Of a DNA stretch of 64,000 nt, positions 47,861 through 57,537 are shown piece after piece. The notes below the pieces were generated by a model. That model searched no databases and was not told the DNA's origin. It saw only the letters and a program-made list of their open reading frames with translations. The stretch comes from Promerops cafer (taxonomy: Eukaryota > Chordata > Aves > Passeriformes > Nectariniidae), in assembly GCA_013398275.1 (NCBI GenBank), contig VZSE01015518.1, positions 62,001 through 126,000 of the forward strand, written 5' to 3'. The position numbers were made by a program, and so were the translations under genes. The first letter of the stretch is position 1, and every line of letters begins with the position of its first letter.

Positions 47861-50800
47861 CTAGCTCTGCCTCAGGGAGTGCAGACAGTCCAGCCCGTTC
47901 TCCGAGCCAGCCGAGGAGTCCCGGGAGGAGCGGCCCTGGAGAAAGCGGATGATTTTGTCAATCGTGGCCTCCTGGTACTCGTGGGACCACCTGTATTCGA
48001 GGGGGAAAATGGGAAAAATGTTACTTTTTCTGCTGTGTGTGGGGTGCCACAAGATAGCTCCGTTCATGTGGGCCAGGGGCCAGAGACCCCTTTCCTCCAG
48101 CCCAGCTCTCTAGGAGCTCCCTTTTCCCCGTGGATGCTGCAGAATGCCCTGCCAGGCTGGGACGCACAAAGGGAAAGCAGGAGGGGAAAGAAACCCAGGT
48201 GAGCTGTAAAACCTGCCAGCATCACTCCTGCCTGAGGAGGGGTCCTCCCAGCAGTGACCCCACTGTCACCCAGAGGAGTCCCAGCACAACACCAGCAGCA
48301 GGGATGTGGTGGGAACCTTTGCTCCCTGCGTGCTCTGGAGCACCTGGAGTGACTCAGTGTCCCTTTGACCTGTTCTGCCTCCCTCATCTGTTTGTCCCAA
48401 TGTCCTTGGGCTCTTTGCTACTCCCTATGCAAGTTGCTCTCCCCAGGTGTCAAGGAACCCCGTGGCACAGGTGGCTTTTACTTACATGATACCATTGAAT
48501 TTCAGGACAGCCCTCATGTCCTTGGGAAGTGTTTCTGGGTCCGGCCACTCAAAATGATCTGTGACAGGTACAATGTTCTTTCCAGAGTTCAGGGCTGTCA
48601 CAATCTCCTGCAGGAGCAGAACATGCAGGTGCTCGTGGCCTGTGTCAGCCCCTCACCAACCTCCCTCCCACTCCAATGTCCACACAGCTCCCACCTGGTG
48701 GCTTCTCTTACCTTGTGTACCCAGTCCTTGCACTCGGGGTCCTCCATGCATTTGTCCAGTGCGTTTGCTGAGAGGACCAGCACAAAGTTCCGGGCACTCA
48801 GGACGCTCTGGATCAGCTTGTCTTCAAACTTCCCTGCCTCCAGCTTCTCCACGTCAATGAACACGCTGAAGCCGTGGAGCTGCAGGTGCACCTTCAGCAG
48901 GCTGGTGGCAAGAGGGGACAGCACCATGAGGAGAGGTTCTGTTTGCTGTCTCACCACGTTGGCTGAGGCACGGTGAGACAGAGGAGCAGGGAATGAGATG
49001 CCAGCTGCAGCCCAGCTGTCTGGGCACGTGGGGAGAACACGAGGAGCTGACGCTGACTCCCTGCTGTGATCCCCTACAGCCCCAGGAGCGTGAGGAAAGG
49101 GTCAGCCAGTGCCACAGCGGCGGTGACAGGACTGGGAATTGTCCTGTCCACTGTGCAGGTTATCACGTGTGCCGTCCCCATTTGCTCTGCAGCTTTTGGC
49201 AGCCTCTCCCTCCTCCCCATCCCTCACCTTTCCCACAGCTGACCACCCACCTTCCCTCTGGCCTTCACTGTTTCCCGCAGGGCCCACCTGGCCAGCTGCG
49301 AGCCGGTGCTCCTCCGGTAGCTGATGAACACGTCGGTCCCGTTGGACGTGGTTTGCAGCGTGATGGGGGAGTGAAGCGTTTCTAGGCAGCGCAAAACAAC
49401 CACCACAAGTTGGAAACCCCCCGGCAGCTCATCCCAAACACCCCTCAACACCCTTCCCCCCCGCTGGGAGCCGCACCCCTGGCCGCGGTGAGGATGCGGA
49501 CGCGGTGGAAGCCGGTGTGGATGTGGCAGTCCTCCTGCAGCTGCTGCTCCGTCACCCGGTGCAGGAAGTTGCGGTCGATGCCGCAGGTGAGCAGGTTGTA
49601 GGTGTACTGCCGGAATTTGGGGTCGATGCCCCCCAGCCAGTCGGCCAGGTTGCTGCGGTCACAGGTGGAGTAGTTGGCGAAGGTCTTGAGCTCCGTCAGC
49701 TCCCGGAAAAACCTGGTGGAGGAACAAACGGGGCACCCGGCAGCACTGAGAGACTCGTGGCACCACATCTTTTACCTGCTCAGGACGGAGTGCAGCTCCA
49801 TGCCGGCGTGAAGGATGAGCTCCAGGAACAGGAAACAGAGGAGCAGCTGCATGGGAACGCTGGTCCTCGGGACACCGAGGTGTGAGGAGCTCAGCTAAGG
49901 GTAAGTTCCCATCTTTCTGGGTAACTTGCATGATCCCACCTGCCCTGTGCCATAGGTGGTCTTTCCCCCACCCACACCTCTGCTGTGCAGTGGTCCCATT
50001 ACAGAAATCTCTCTGGGACTGCAAAAAGCGCAGTGGAGAAGCCCTAGCAGTCCAGGTTTTGCATTTGGAGGACCTCTGTTCCTGTTTTTGCAAGAAGGGA
50101 AAGGCAGAGACCTTGTCCGTGGCTCTGCCACTGTGGTGATGGCCCTGAGCGAGTCCAGTGTGCCCTGGTGGTGGTCCTACCTTTTCCGAGTGATGCTGGA
50201 GTCCATCCCTAAATCCTTCTGCAGCTCCTGCTCTGTCAGCCTCAGGAGAATGTCCCCATCCACCTGGTGATCCTGCCAAGAGAAATCCAGGCTGGAAAGA
50301 TCCCAGGAAAAGCTGGGTGAGATGCTTACACCTCTGCTGCGAGACGGGGCAGAAGTGTCCAGCCACGTGTCCCTCCCGCAGCACAAAGCCCTACCAGGAA
50401 TGTCTGGCAGTATTTGTTGAATCCAATCTGCTGCAGCCACGTCTGCACCTCGCAGGACTTCCAGTTGGGAACCGTGGGCAGGATGCGCCGAGGAACCTCC
50501 TCCCCTATCATGCGCAGCACCTTTTTGGCCAGGGAGGAGGTGGTGCTGCTGGTGGAGTAGCACACAATCCTCTTCAGGCTCTGCGTCGCCCCGATCTCAC
50601 TGAAAATCTGGGGACACCAAGGGAGGAGGCGTCACTTCGCTTCCCCTCGTCCTCTTCCCAACAAGCTGCGCCGGGCCAGGCGAGGACCAAGGTGTTGGGT
50701 GAGCAAAAGACACCAAGATGCAGCTGTGGCACCCCCTTCCCTTTGTCATCACCTTCCTCCAGGCCAACCTACCCTTTACCTGTGTTTTCTTCTGCCTGGC

Positions 50801-53800
50801 TTTGATGGCGGCCTCGGTGCAGAGGTAGAAGGCGGCGATGCACTGGGCTTCCAGCCGGGAGCTGTCCAGCAGAGGCACCAGGCGCTGCAGGTCCTGCGCC
50901 GCCCGCCCCTGGATGTTGTCACTGCTGCCCAGCATCTCGCGGGCGAACTGCTCGGGGTCCAGCGAGGCGATGAAGGGCTCCACCAGAGCCAGCGTCCCCG
51001 AGCGCTCCACCTCCTTCTCCATTTCCTTGTTAGTGGCCAGCACCGTGATGGCCAGGCAGGCGTGCAGCCGGATCAGCTCGTCGTCCTTGGAAAACGCCAG
51101 CGGGAAAAGCCACTCTGCCGCCTTCTTCTCGATCATCAGGCGCTGGTTGGCCTGGCCCCCGTACATGGCACAGTTGGCCAAGGCCATGGCGCAGTGGCGC
51201 AGCACGGCGGGGTCCGTCCAGCGGCACCAGTACAGGATGGCGTCCAGGCCTCCGTCGGAGATGAGCTGGAAGCAGGTCTCCTCCGTGTGTTTGAACATGT
51301 GCTCCAGGATCCCAGAGACGCTCTGAGCCAGCTGGGGCACGTCCCGCTCCTTGGCCAAGTTCAGGATTACGCCCAGACCGATCCGAGCGATGCGGTCCCT
51401 GTGGGAAGGAGAGGCAGGTGGGGGGCAGATGGACGTGCAAGGAGTGACAACAGTGGCTGGTGTGGCCCTTGGTGACATTTATCCCAGGACAGACAGATGT
51501 TTCCCTGTGGGACACAGATGCCAGATATGCAATGCAGCAAGATGCAACAGGCTGGTGTTGGAGGAACCTGTGTGGCTCTGATGGAAGAACTTGTGATGGG
51601 GTGCACAGCCCAGGACCCCCTCGCTGGATGCTCTCACGCTTGAGGTACGATCTTCATAGCAATTAACGGGCAGGGCAGGTTCATGCCAGGCTGGAAATGG
51701 ATCTGCTGGGCCAGCACTGCTGTAATGTGGAGCTGTTTTGTGTTTGGGAGTGAAACTTGTTTGTCCCCTAAGCACTGCTGTCAGTGCTGTCAGGACAGGG
51801 CTTTCACAGCTGCATGAGCAGCTCTGTCCACAAGTGGGACACAGGGGTCTGTCTGTCCTGGGATGGCAGCTGGAGGGAAGCTCTTTATTTCCTCACCCTG
51901 CACTCTTCTGGAAGAGAACAGCAAGAGCCTGGGGTAGGTGGCCAAGGGCCACCAGCTGCTGCTTGGCCATGGCTGATCTTGGGAGGCCTGTGCTTAAAAT
52001 GACACCTGAATGGGGCTATGCCTTGAAAATGCAGTGAGGAAGGGGGAAATCAGTGTCACAGAATTATTTGGGTTGGAAGGGACCTGAAAACTCATCCAGG
52101 TCCAAGCCCCTGCCATGGGCAGGGACACCTTCCACTATCCCAGGTTGCTCCAAGCTCCACCCAACCTGGCCTTGGACACTTCCAGGGACGGGGCAGCCAC
52201 AGCTGCTCTGGGCACCCTGTGCCAGGGCCTCCCCACCCTCTGAGATGAGCTCTTGGCTGTGCTCCCATGAGCTTTCCTGGGGCGAGTGGCAGCTCCGTTC
52301 CTGCCCTCAGCAGTGGCCATTTGGGGCCGTGATGGAGCTGCTCTGTTTGTGAGGCAGCACTGGCACAGGTGCTCACAAGGGCAGTGGCACGCTCGGTCCC
52401 CAGCGATGGTGGGGTGATGGCACGCCAGCCTCTGTGCTGGCAGGCAGGGAGAGCATTTCTGGGAAGCCTGTGACCCGCAGGGCTCTCACTGACCTTGGGG
52501 TGGGTCTGACAGGAAATGTTGTGGAGAGCCCTGGGAGAAAAAAAAAAAGCCCTCAGCCTGGGTCTGGCTCCGAGCCCGGACTCAGCCATGGAGCTGGATG
52601 ACAAACACAGGTCCCCGACTCCCTGCAGCTGCAGATGGAGCCAGGACCTGTCCAGCTCCCAGCTAAACACCTCTGCTGCTGTGCACAGACTGGGAGAGTT
52701 CTCTATGTGAGAGGCTTGGGCCCGAAGGGGAACCCCACACCTCCCTGCCATCGCTCAGAAGTTGTGGGAAGCGAGGGGCTGGAATCCCATGGCTGCTCCA
52801 AGACCATGGCCCATGAACTGCTCCTGGAGCAGAAACAACTCCAGCAAATGCTTTCTCTTGCTAAGAAGCTGAGTGCTGAATGCAGGCCATGCCAGTGATG
52901 CTTCCAGGGATTAAATTCCACCCTAATGGGCTTTCCTGATTTAGCTGCTGATTATTTTTGCCTGCCAGTGCATGAAGTGAGGCCCAGGCTGTGAGTCCAC
53001 AGCCTTCCAGCGAGAGACATCCCCCAGGAAGCTGGAGCAATGCTTTGGCCAGGCTCCCTCCACAGACTTTCCAGAGCCCTGGCTGGGGCTGGCTGGGCTG
53101 GGGTGCTCTGGGGGAGAGAGCAGAGCTGGCAGGGTGCATTTGGGGTGTTGGAAGGGTGAGCTGTGCGTGGGTGCTGTGATTTAGATGTGTCAGGTGCCAG
53201 GTGTGCACATGCGCCTTTGTACACACACACACACGACTCAGGCATTCACTCCCACCCCACGGTGCCCGTGCTCTGACAGACACATCCCAGCACCTCTCAC
53301 CTGTCCTGGGCAGCAGGACTAGGGGCTGAGGGCTGCTGACCAGCTGACCCCTCCTTATGGCTTCATTTCAGCCCTGGTCAGCAGCAGGAAGGCTCTGGGA
53401 AGTGGCTTTGTCCTCCTCGTGCTGCAGTTATGGCTAAAGGGGAGGCACGTCTTGTCCTTTGGGTCAGATGCTCTGAGCCAGCCAAACTGACTCAGCTCAG
53501 CCTGGCTGGGGGGGGCTCAGGAGGACACCCCAGTCCCCACCAGCATCCCTGAGCTGGGGCTGCTTCTCCTCCCTCCAGCTGTGGGGGAAGGGGGCAGCTC
53601 ATGGTCATTGCCTGGACACGAGTTGGGGAGCCTGTGCACAAGCACTGGGTGTTGGGGGGATGTGGTGGGGATCCCAGGGGGTTTGTACAGCTGGGAGCAC
53701 CCACAGCAGGGAAATTTGGGGGGCATGGGTGGGATGGGTGAAGGTAGGTCAAGGTCAGAGTGGATTGACTTGAAGCAACCTGGTCTATGGAAGGTGTCCC

Positions 53801-54375
53801 TGGCCACGGCAGGGGGTTGGGATGAGGCCTCCAAGGTCCCTTTGAACCCAGACCTCTCCGGGGGCTGGCAGTGCCCGGGGTGCTGGGAGGGCTGAGCCTG
53901 GCAGGCTGAGGGTGAGGGGCTCTTTGCAGACTCACCTGTTTTCTGCCACCAGGATCTGCTCCAGGAGTTTTCCTGCCTGGCACTTGGTCTCCAGCTCGGC
54001 GGTGTAGAGCAGGTTGAGCAGCAGGTCCAGGCCCCCCTCGAGGCGGATCACATCGCACAGCACCTTGGCCACGTCCCTACCCACGGCGGGCATCCCCCAG
54101 GCCTCCTCCACCAGCCGGAACACCTCGGAGAGAGCCGCCCGCAGCCCCTCGGGGGTGGCCGCCTGCGTGGCGTGGGCGATGGCCCGGCGGAGGACGGGCA
54201 GGACCCGCTCCAGCGCCTCCCGTACCTCGGTGCCCACCCCGGGGGAGACCCCGCCGTGCTCCCGGGCGCTGCCCCCGCCCGCCCGGCTCGCACACTCGGG
54301 CACCGCCAGCCGCTCCGCGCTCGCCATGGCCAGGGACCGGCCCAGGGTGTGCAGCGACAGGAGCAGGGCGAGCAT
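47861..54375 (-). CDS. SARM1: SARM1, TIR-domain NAD+ hydrolase, complete, 9 coding exons
   Basis: SARM1 cleaves NAD+ to drive programmed axon death; a high NMN/NAD+ ratio activates it. Coding exons on the minus strand: 53936-54375, 50780-51398, 50395-50607, 50181-50272, 49477-49712, 49288-49381, 48712-48901, 48486-48607 and 47861-47990. They join in phase to 711 aa (human 724). Order: short hydrophobic mitochondrial-type N-terminus MLALLLSLHTLGRSLAMASA, armadillo repeats to about 390, two SAM domains (about 400-464 and 473-536), and TIR from about 547. Residues equal to the human ARM regulatory pocket are all present: W93, R100, E139, Q140, R147 and K183 (human W103, R110, E149, Q150, R157, K193). 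The catalytic Glu (human E642) is E629 in KDWVHKEIVTAL, with C622 and W625 also kept. The tail ends LHSLRQS. A second in-frame ATG lies at codon 17. Confidence 0.96.
52054..52252 (-). repeat. CR1 LINE 3' fragment in SARM1 intron 1
   Basis: Antisense CR1 of about 200 bp: cacagaattatttgggttgg, then aagggacctgaaaactcatc, catgggcagggacaccttcc and ccaacctggccttggacact, continuing into the gggcaccctgtgccaggg segment. Confidence 0.92.
53221..53234. repeat. Short (CA)n microsatellite
   Basis: Seven CA units in SARM1 intron 1, preceded by atgcgcctttgt. Confidence 0.75.
53765..53868 (+). repeat. CR1 LINE 3' end in SARM1 intron 1
   Basis: Plus-strand CR1 tail: cttgaagcaacctggtctat, then ggaaggtgtccctggccacg and gcagggggttgggatgaggc, with aaggtccctttgaaccca near the terminus. 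It is antisense to SARM1. Confidence 0.88.
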
Positions 54376-54720
54376 CGGCGGCTGCTACCGCAGCATCCCC
54401 GGCTGCTACCGCAGCATCCCCCGCCCCCGCAGCGCCCGCAGGGACCCGCCGCTCCTGCGGGGACGCGGGTGGCCGGCTGGGGGGGGGACAGGAGGGGGGA
54501 TGCGTCCCGCTCCCCCCTCTGCCCTGTCGGGATGCGGAGCTGGAAGCGGAGCGGGATCCGCCTTCCCCGAGCCGGGCTCAGCATCCCGGTCCCCGGGACT
54601 GATGTCACCGGGCGCAGGCGCCGCCTCTCCAAGGAGGGGCTCGGTCCCGGCAGCTGCAGCCCCCTCCCGCTGCAGATCCCCCCAGAGCCTTCCTGCCGCC
54701 AGCCCCGGAAGGATTTTACA
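53990..54720. promoter_or_regulatory. CpG island over SARM1 exon 1 and promoter
   Basis: CpG dinucleotides and G/C runs are dense across exon 1 and about 345 bp upstream of the start codon, in contrast with the flanking DNA. No TATA box is evident upstream of 54375. This is typical of a CpG-island promoter with dispersed starts. The upstream side ends where a CR1 copy begins. Confidence 0.7.
54385..54417 (-). promoter_or_regulatory. Two duplicated minimal upstream ORFs before the SARM1 start
   Basis: On the minus strand the leader reads ATGCTGCGGTAG at 54417-54406 and again at 54396-54385. Each is a three-codon frame (Met-Leu-Arg-stop), and both lie within 45 bases of the main ATG (54375-54373). 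They come from a 21-bp direct duplication of gctgctaccgcagcatcccc plus g on the plus strand. If the transcript starts upstream of 54417, both would be translated ahead of SARM1 and could damp or regulate initiation. The transcription start is not visible here. Confidence 0.65.
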
Positions 54721-54724
54721 GAAG

Positions 54725-54840
54725 CGTGGATGTGGCACTTGGGGACATGGTTCAGTGGTGGGCTTGACAGTGCCGGGGTAACGGCTGGAGTCGGTCTCAG
54801 AGGGCTTTTCCAACATAAATTTTATGTTTCTGTGATTGTG
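54725..54840 (+). repeat. CR1 LINE 3' end adjoining the SARM1 promoter
   Basis: Plus-strand CR1 tail: gtggatgtggcacttgggga, then catggttcagtggtgggctt, gacagtgccggggtaacggc and ggtctcagagggcttttcca, ending near tttatgtttctgtgattgtg. It begins about 350 bp upstream of the SARM1 start codon and points away from the gene. Confidence 0.9.
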
Positions 54841-54896
54841 GCCTTTCAGTGCTTAAATAGGGCTCATTAAAAAAAGGGGGAGTGACTTTACATGAA

Positions 54897-55135
54897 TAGA
54901 TAGCAATAGGACAAGGGGGAAGGGTTTTAAAATAAAAGATGAGAGGTTTAGATTAGATGCTTGGAGAAAATTTTTACTTGTGAAGTGCTTGTTCAGGGAA
55001 GCTGTGGATGCCCCAACCCTGAAAGTGTCCAGGGCCAGGTTAACGGGGCTTGGAGCAACCCGGTCTAGTGGAACGTGACAGGATTTGGAACTAGACAATC
55101 TCTCATTTTCAACCCAAGCCATTCTATTCCACAGC
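54897..55135 (+). repeat. Second CR1 LINE 3' end upstream of SARM1
   Basis: Plus-strand CR1 of about 240 bp: agcaataggacaagggggaa, then gaggtttagattagatgctt, gggaagctgtggatgcccca, gcaacccggtctagtggaac and ggaactagacaatctctcat, ending with caacccaagccattctattc. It is a separate insertion from the neighbouring copy. Confidence 0.9.
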
Positions 55136-57430
55136 CCTCCCTGTCCAGCCTGACCTGGGGCTTGTCCTGCTGTCCCCATGGCCCACATCCCCCATTGTCC
55201 CGAGCTGCTGCTGCGGCGGGGACCCCCACGCTGATTTTGCAGGACATCTCTTCAGGACCCTCTGTGACCCGCGAGGGGGCACAGGGTGGAGGTAAAGGGG
55301 ACCAGGCACCGTGGTGGTCACGGTGAGGCTGTGACCACCCTGGCACAGTGTTTTGAACCCGTTTGGTATCAGCAGGGGGCAAATACCCATTGCTTGGTGG
55401 AAATTCAGAGCAGCTCTTCTGGGTGGGCTCGGGATTTGCATGATAAAAGAAAGAGTAGAGGCAGCCTGGGCCTCTTTTGTTTTCTTTTTTCCAGGCCAGA
55501 CGTGCTCAGGGCAGAAATGCTTAAATGCTTTGGGCATTTCTCGGATGTGCTGGGAGGAGCAGCTTAAATCCTTGACTCCAACACCGGGTTGTTGCCAGGT
55601 CAGCCTGATACTTAAATTCGAGTTGATGTTTGGATGTGACAGAGTCGCTCTTAATCCTCTCTGAACCCACTGCGAAGGGACAGACAGAGGAAAAGGACAT
55701 CATCCCACAAGGAAGGACGGCAAACAGCGCAGAGCAGAGCAAAACTGCGAGGGACGCTCGGCACAGACCAGTAAGGATTTTCCTGATAAATTATTATTAA
55801 TCGGAGTAACCATAAGGGCTGTTGCAGTGTAGAGCAGCAGAAGGTTTGCTGCCCGGGGGCAGCAGAATTCAAACCATTCCCTTGGGCTTGTCCTAACTAG
55901 CCCAGAGAGCTGAACTTTGCTTTGCTTTTAGTTTTGCTTTGCTTTTTGGGAGAGATTTCAGACCCAGCAGCCTGGGCTCTGGAGCTGCAGCGGTTCCCAG
56001 CCTTGTCCTGGGGGATCAGCCCCGTTTCCCGAGTTCTCCTCGCTGGCTCTGCTCAGCCCTTGGCTGCAGGAGCTCCCCGGGGCCACTTTACCCAACCAAC
56101 CTCTCTCCTGGGACCTGCTCCTGGTAGTGAAGGGCTCGCTGAGACTGCATGGGGCTGTGGCTGCTGGTTGGGAGCCTGGAGCAGCAGGAGGGAGCTTTGT
56201 CTTAGCTGATCAGCCAAAGCAGCTCAGACAATGCCCAGCCCTTCTCGCCGAGAGCCTCCTGCAAGCCTGGACCCTCCCAGGGCTGTTATCCCCAGGACTG
56301 GTTCAACAGAGGTGGGATGAAGCCGTAGTGCAGCACTGGGCTGGTGCTGGCACTTGGGGACAATGCCAGCCCTGCCATCGCTGAGGCCAGGGGACAAGGA
56401 GTGGGGTGAGGGCTGCAGGAGAAGTTCTGCCCCAAAAGCCCACGTCTGGTGGCTGCTCTCAGCTCCCCAGGGCTTGCAGGTGGAAAAGCCTGTCTCAAAA
56501 CCAAACAAAGCTCTTTCCAGCAAGATGCCAGGAGCAGACGATGCCAGGAACTGCCTGTGTCTGAGCTGGCAGAGGGAAGACCCCTGGAGAAGTGGGCACC
56601 CTGCTCGGGCTTCTCTCCCCCCGAAATCTTGCATCACTTAAAGCCCAAAGTTGCACCACTCCTGCCCAGGGGCTGGGACAGATCCCTTGGAGCTCCTGTC
56701 CTAGCAGAGGCAGAAGAGGCAGGATTGCTGCAGCCTCATGTGCATTTGCTCCTTGCCCCTGATTAAATAAACATCCCAGAGTTATCAGGAACTGCCTAAA
56801 GAGCTGAGTCAACATTAATTAGTAACCGAAAAGATTGGTTGGAAAGGGAATGACGGGAGCAAAACACACAGGCTTTTGTTTGCCTTCTGCAGTGAAAGTG
56901 CTGAGGGCTCCTGCCCCTGGCTGCTCACCTCTGGCCTCTGGTCCCCAGGCACAGAGGTGGCACCTGCCTCATCCCAAGCCACCCTGCCTTGGGGCTCCCC
57001 AGGTCTGTCCCCAGCCTGGACATGGAGAAAGCTGAGATCCCAAGAATAAGCCCTCCAAAATGGTGATATTTTGGGCAAGCGTAAGCCCGGGGCTTGTCCC
57101 TTTGTCTTCTGAGCATCGCTCCCCCCCTCCCATCTCATCTGGGTTTTTGTCTTTGCCAAGACCATGCTGGGAAACAGCTGGTTGCTTTTACACCATGAGG
57201 TATGTTATGAAATGAGTGTGGCAGGACCTCAAAACTGGTTCCTGACTCTGTCTTTTTGCCATCCCTCCCCACTCTCTGAGCAGTGCCCAACCTGCACCGG
57301 CGCTGGGGAGGAGCTGCTTACCCTCATGGCAGCCCTGTCCCGCTCCAGACATACCCAGTTCAGTGTGGACTGTGGGGGAAGCTGGGTGGGAGATCACCTC
57401 TGCCTTTTTTCCCCTGTTCTGACCTTGGGC
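55136..57430. other. Intergenic region between SARM1 and VTN upstream regions
   Basis: Both flanking genes point away from this interval, so it is shared upstream space. No coding exon, RNA gene or clear repeat was recognised. It is moderately GC-rich and could hold regulatory elements for VTN or SARM1. Confidence 0.5.
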
Positions 57431-57441
57431 TGTTTGCTTTC
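57431..57441 (+). promoter_or_regulatory. FOXA/HNF3-like site upstream of VTN
   Basis: TGTTTGCTTTC, a consensus-type forkhead/HNF3 sequence, lies about 100 bp before the VTN start codon. Vitronectin is a liver-made plasma protein, so a FOXA site is plausible. This is motif evidence only, and no TATA box is clear. Confidence 0.3.
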
Positions 57442-57537
57442 TCCCGCCGGGGCAGGCTGAGCAAACAGTGGATGCTGGGGCTCTGCTGGGCTCCAGCCCG
57501 CACAGTCGCGCCAGGGCTGCGCTCCCGGACACCCAGG

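Noticed and set aside
50699..51475. A 258-codon plus-strand frame and other long frames over SARM1 exon 2
   Set aside because: These are shadow frames of the GC-rich ARM-coding exon. The minus-strand frame has clear family residues.
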